From assembly GCA_004295055.1 (NCBI GenBank), contig SHNJ01000025.1, positions 1 through 37,240 of the forward strand: a DNA stretch of 37,240 nucleotides. Reading direction: 5' to 3'. This stretch comes from Alphaproteobacteria bacterium. Its GTDB lineage: Bacteria > Pseudomonadota > Alphaproteobacteria > SHNJ01. Positions within the stretch are counted from its first letter, which is position 1. Each line of letters opens with the position of its first letter. The notes under the pieces were generated by a model that saw nothing but the letters and a program-made list of their open reading frames with translations, was not told where the DNA came from and did no database searches. The translations under genes and the position numbers were made by a program. Shown here in pieces: positions 35,353-37,240 of the stretch.

Positions 35353-36237
35353 TTACCCCTGTTTTGCTCCGCCGCATTTCAGTTTTTTACCTTCGGTATC
35401 GGCGCGGACTTTTATGCTGTCGCTGGCTTCTGGAAATTCTTTGGACAATTTGCCAAAGCTCGCACAGGCTTCTTTTTTATTGTCCAAATTCGCCAAGGAC
35501 AAGCCAAGCTTTAACAGACTATCCGGCGCCTTTGCGCCTTTTGGATATTGCTTGTAGGCTTTTAAAAATTCGACGGCGGCGGATTTAAAATCACCGCGCA
35601 CATAATAACTTTCGCCCAGCCAATATTGCGCATTGCCAGCAAGAGCATGATCCGGACTTTGTTTTATGAAATCTCGGAACCCATGTTCCGCGCCGGTATA
35701 ATCGGCTTTTTGCAATTGGGCGATGGATTGGTCGTATAGCACTTTGGGGTCGCTGTTCGCCGTTGGCTGAGTCGGCGGCACAATCGGTTGGGTAGTATCG
35801 GTTGTTGGCTGGTTGGGCGTATTGTTAATCGCCAGTTCATTTGGATTTTGCATCGGCGCGGTCTGTGCGGTTTGCGCCTGGATTTTTTGTTCCAGCGCCT
35901 GCATGCGCAATTCCATATCGGTCAACGATTTGTCTTGGAATTTTTGCTGGCTGGAAACGCTGTGATTCAGTTCTTCGATTTTTCCGGTCAGATCGCGCAT
36001 GCTTTTTTCAAGGCTGCTGATACGGCTGTCCAAACGGCTAAGGGAAGAAGCATCTAGGTTGCCGGGCTTGCGAGTTCCTTCAGGCGCAGATCCATCGCCG
36101 CGAAAGACTTCCATTTGCATGTTTTGCATATCGCGTTCCATGCGGTCGATGCGATCGACCAGAACTTGAATGTCATCGGCAAAAGACAAAGTAGGCATCA
36201 ACAGAGCAAAACAAAAAGCGATAATAATCCAACGCAT
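35353..36237 (-). CDS. cpoB: Tol-associated periplasmic protein CpoB (YbgF)
   Basis: Periplasmic coordinator of Tol-Pal and peptidoglycan synthesis at division. The start at 36237 gives a clean signal peptide (MRWIIIAFCFALLMPTLSFA); upstream ATGs lack one. The mature protein has an N-terminal coiled coil (about residues 22-110, DDIQVLVDRIDRMERDM), a Gln/Pro/Thr-rich linker, and C-terminal TPR repeats (YDQSIAQLQKADYTGAEHGF, then YWLGESYYVRGDFKSAA). About 294 residues. Between pal and tilS, as usual. Confidence 0.94.
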   Translation of the reverse strand: MRWIIIAFCFALLMPTLSFADDIQVLVDRIDRMERDMQNMQMEVFRGDGSAPEGTRKPGNLDASSLSRLDSRISSLEKSMRDLTGKIEELNHSVSSQQKFQDKSLTDMELRMQALEQKIQAQTAQTAPMQNPNELAINNTPNQPTTDTTQPIVPPTQPTANSDPKVLYDQSIAQLQKADYTGAEHGFRDFIKQSPDHALAGNAQYWLGESYYVRGDFKSAAVEFLKAYKQYPKGAKAPDSLLKLGLSLANLDNKKEACASFGKLSKEFPEASDSIKVRADTEGKKLKCGGAKQG

Positions 36238-36294
36238 GATATAACCTATGATTTGGGAAGGTCGCCAGAATAACGCAGAATTCCGCCTGAAAAA

Positions 36295-36328
36295 AGGCAA
36301 AAAAACAGCCGCATAAAGCGGCTGTTTT
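36295..36328 (-). terminator. Terminator downstream of pal
   Basis: The stem AAAACAGCCGC/GCGGCTGTTTT (11 bp) with a 5-base loop, on the minus strand, is followed by a T-run (A-run on the plus strand at 36295-36301). It lies 20 bases past the pal stop, so cpoB and the genes after it probably need another promoter or read-through. Confidence 0.88.
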
Positions 36329-36347
36329 AGCGGCATTGCCTAAAAAA

Positions 36348-36863
36348 TTAGGAGGTTGGCGACGCGCCTTTCAGCGTGGTCACCGCGCGGCGATTTTGCG
36401 CCCAGGAAGATTCATCCGAACCTAAAACGGCTGGACGTTCTTTGCCAAAGGAAATAGTTTCCAAACGGCCGGCAGGGATGCCCAGGCTGACCAAGTAATC
36501 TTTTACTGCGGTCGCGCGGCGTTCGCCCAAAGCCAAGTTGTATTCGCGGGTGCCGCGTTCGTCGGCATGGCCTTCGATGGTGATTTTAAGGTTGCCGAAT
36601 TTTTTCAACCAGGTCGCTTGGCGTTCCAAAGTGGCTTTGGATTCCGAATTCAATTCATACCGGTCATATTCAAAAAATACGCGGTCGCCGACATTCAGTA
36701 CCAAGTCGTCTTGTGTGCCTGGTGTAACGTCAGCGCGGTTGATTGTGCCGCCTTTGCCGGTGCCTTGGCCATCGCCGGAAACAGAACCGGAAGAATCGGT
36801 GGTCGACGTGCAGGCGGTAACCAGCAACATCGCCGCTATGATGGTGAGAAAACGTAAACGCAT
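36348..36863 (-). CDS. pal: Peptidoglycan-associated lipoprotein Pal
   Basis: 171-residue outer-membrane lipoprotein of the Tol-Pal system. Lipobox LVTAC with lipidated Cys18. A Ser/Gly-rich linker is followed by an OmpA-like domain that binds meso-diaminopimelate (VFFEYDRYELNSES, then ITIEGHADERGTREYNLALGERRA). Length and order are standard. It is followed by its own terminator. Confidence 0.97.
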   Translation of the reverse strand: MRLRFLTIIAAMLLVTACTSTTDSSGSVSGDGQGTGKGGTINRADVTPGTQDDLVLNVGDRVFFEYDRYELNSESKATLERQATWLKKFGNLKITIEGHADERGTREYNLALGERRATAVKDYLVSLGIPAGRLETISFGKERPAVLGSDESSWAQNRRAVTTLKGASPTS

Positions 36864-36969
36864 AGAAGTGCCCCTTTGTGGTTATGAAACTAGAAAATTT
36901 GGTTCATGTATATCGGCCTGAACCGTGGCTTTTATATGGTCGGTATCCGTTAGTTATAGGGTTTTTAAC

Positions 36970-37240
36970 CTATGGAATCAAGGGGGACCATGCCGGATCC
37001 GATGCATCCATAGGGGTTGGGATAAGTTGCAGATTCTTGCCTGTCAGGTCAACGGAATACAGCTTGGCTTGGGTGCTGCCGTTCGAATCCATCCGGCTTT
37101 GGCGATAAAACATTAAAACACGGCCATTCGGAGCCCAGGTTGGACCTTCTTCCAAATAGCTTTCGGACAATAATCTTTCTCCAGAGCCATCGGTACGCAT
37201 GACGCCGATATAGAAACTGCCTTCCAGAAATTTGGTAAAG
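36970..37240 (-). CDS. tolB: TolB, C-terminal end (gene continues beyond window)
   Basis: Periplasmic beta-propeller of the Tol-Pal system. Only the last 90 or so residues are visible, ending at 36970. The frame stays open to the window edge ([14 protein letters not shown], then [33 protein letters not shown]), the characteristic last propeller blades. It precedes pal with about 106 bases between, which carry no gene I can see. Confidence 0.95.
   Translation of the reverse strand, partial: FTKFLEGSFYIGVMRTDGSGERLLSESYLEEGPTWAPNGRVLMFYRQSRMDSNGSTQAKLYSVDLTGKNLQLIPTPMDASDPAWSPLIP

Overview
The window looks like the chromosome of an alphaproteobacterium of moderate GC content. The main evidence is gene order: tolB-pal-cpoB-tilS-ftsH-folP-(insert)-glmM-thiD on the minus strand, and an AsmA-like gene next to bcp. 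A complete ISC iron-sulfur operon with two cysteine desulfurases in tandem, and an HscB carrying a four-cysteine zinc site, resembles Rickettsiales and mitochondria. It suggests an early-branching alphaproteobacterium, but the genus cannot be fixed from the sequence alone.

Layout. 1-2959: the 3' part of a class A penicillin-binding protein, then prfB with a programmed +1 frameshift. 2956-4603: an unrecognised protein and a Bcp peroxiredoxin with a lysine-rich tail (minus strand). 4695-9641: a large AsmA/DUF3971 envelope protein, an unrecognised secreted protein and a VOC dioxygenase-like enzyme. 9643-12673: tyrS, anmK and an alpha/beta hydrolase. 12746-21227: the isc operon, iscR - nifS-like - iscS - unknown 118-aa gene - iscU - iscA - hscB - hscA - fdx - iscX - mnmA, with a near-consensus IscR operator overlapping its promoter. 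21335-21409: a tRNA with anticodon CAT. 21431-25590: accessory genes, namely a compact three-gene operon of unknown function and a DUF2946 protein. 25674-27580: a divergent peptide deformylase, cytochrome b561 and YceI. 27577-29757: thiD and glmM. 29922-31162: two unrecognised genes inserted between glmM and folP, with a displaced folP 3' end between them. 31155 to the end: folP, ftsH, tilS, cpoB, pal and the end of tolB.

How the genes work together. IscR senses cluster status. IscS supplies sulfur to the IscU scaffold, HscB/HscA release the cluster, and Fdx, IscX and IscA support the process. MnmA, which uses desulfurase-derived sulfur for tRNA thiolation, sits at the operon end. Tol-Pal-CpoB, PBP1A, GlmM and AnmK concern the envelope and peptidoglycan.

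The most unusual structures are three intergenic arrays of degenerate 7-bp tandem repeats arranged as inverted arms. They belong to two families, GGTNTCA-like and GTGNACA-like. They fill gene-to-gene gaps edge to edge and extend into coding sequence at folP and mnmA. Other leads are the 118-aa gene inside isc, the orphan three-gene operon, and the folP 3'-end remnant. No CRISPR array, transposase, integrase or rRNA was seen, and no stretch over 300 bases lacks a gene.
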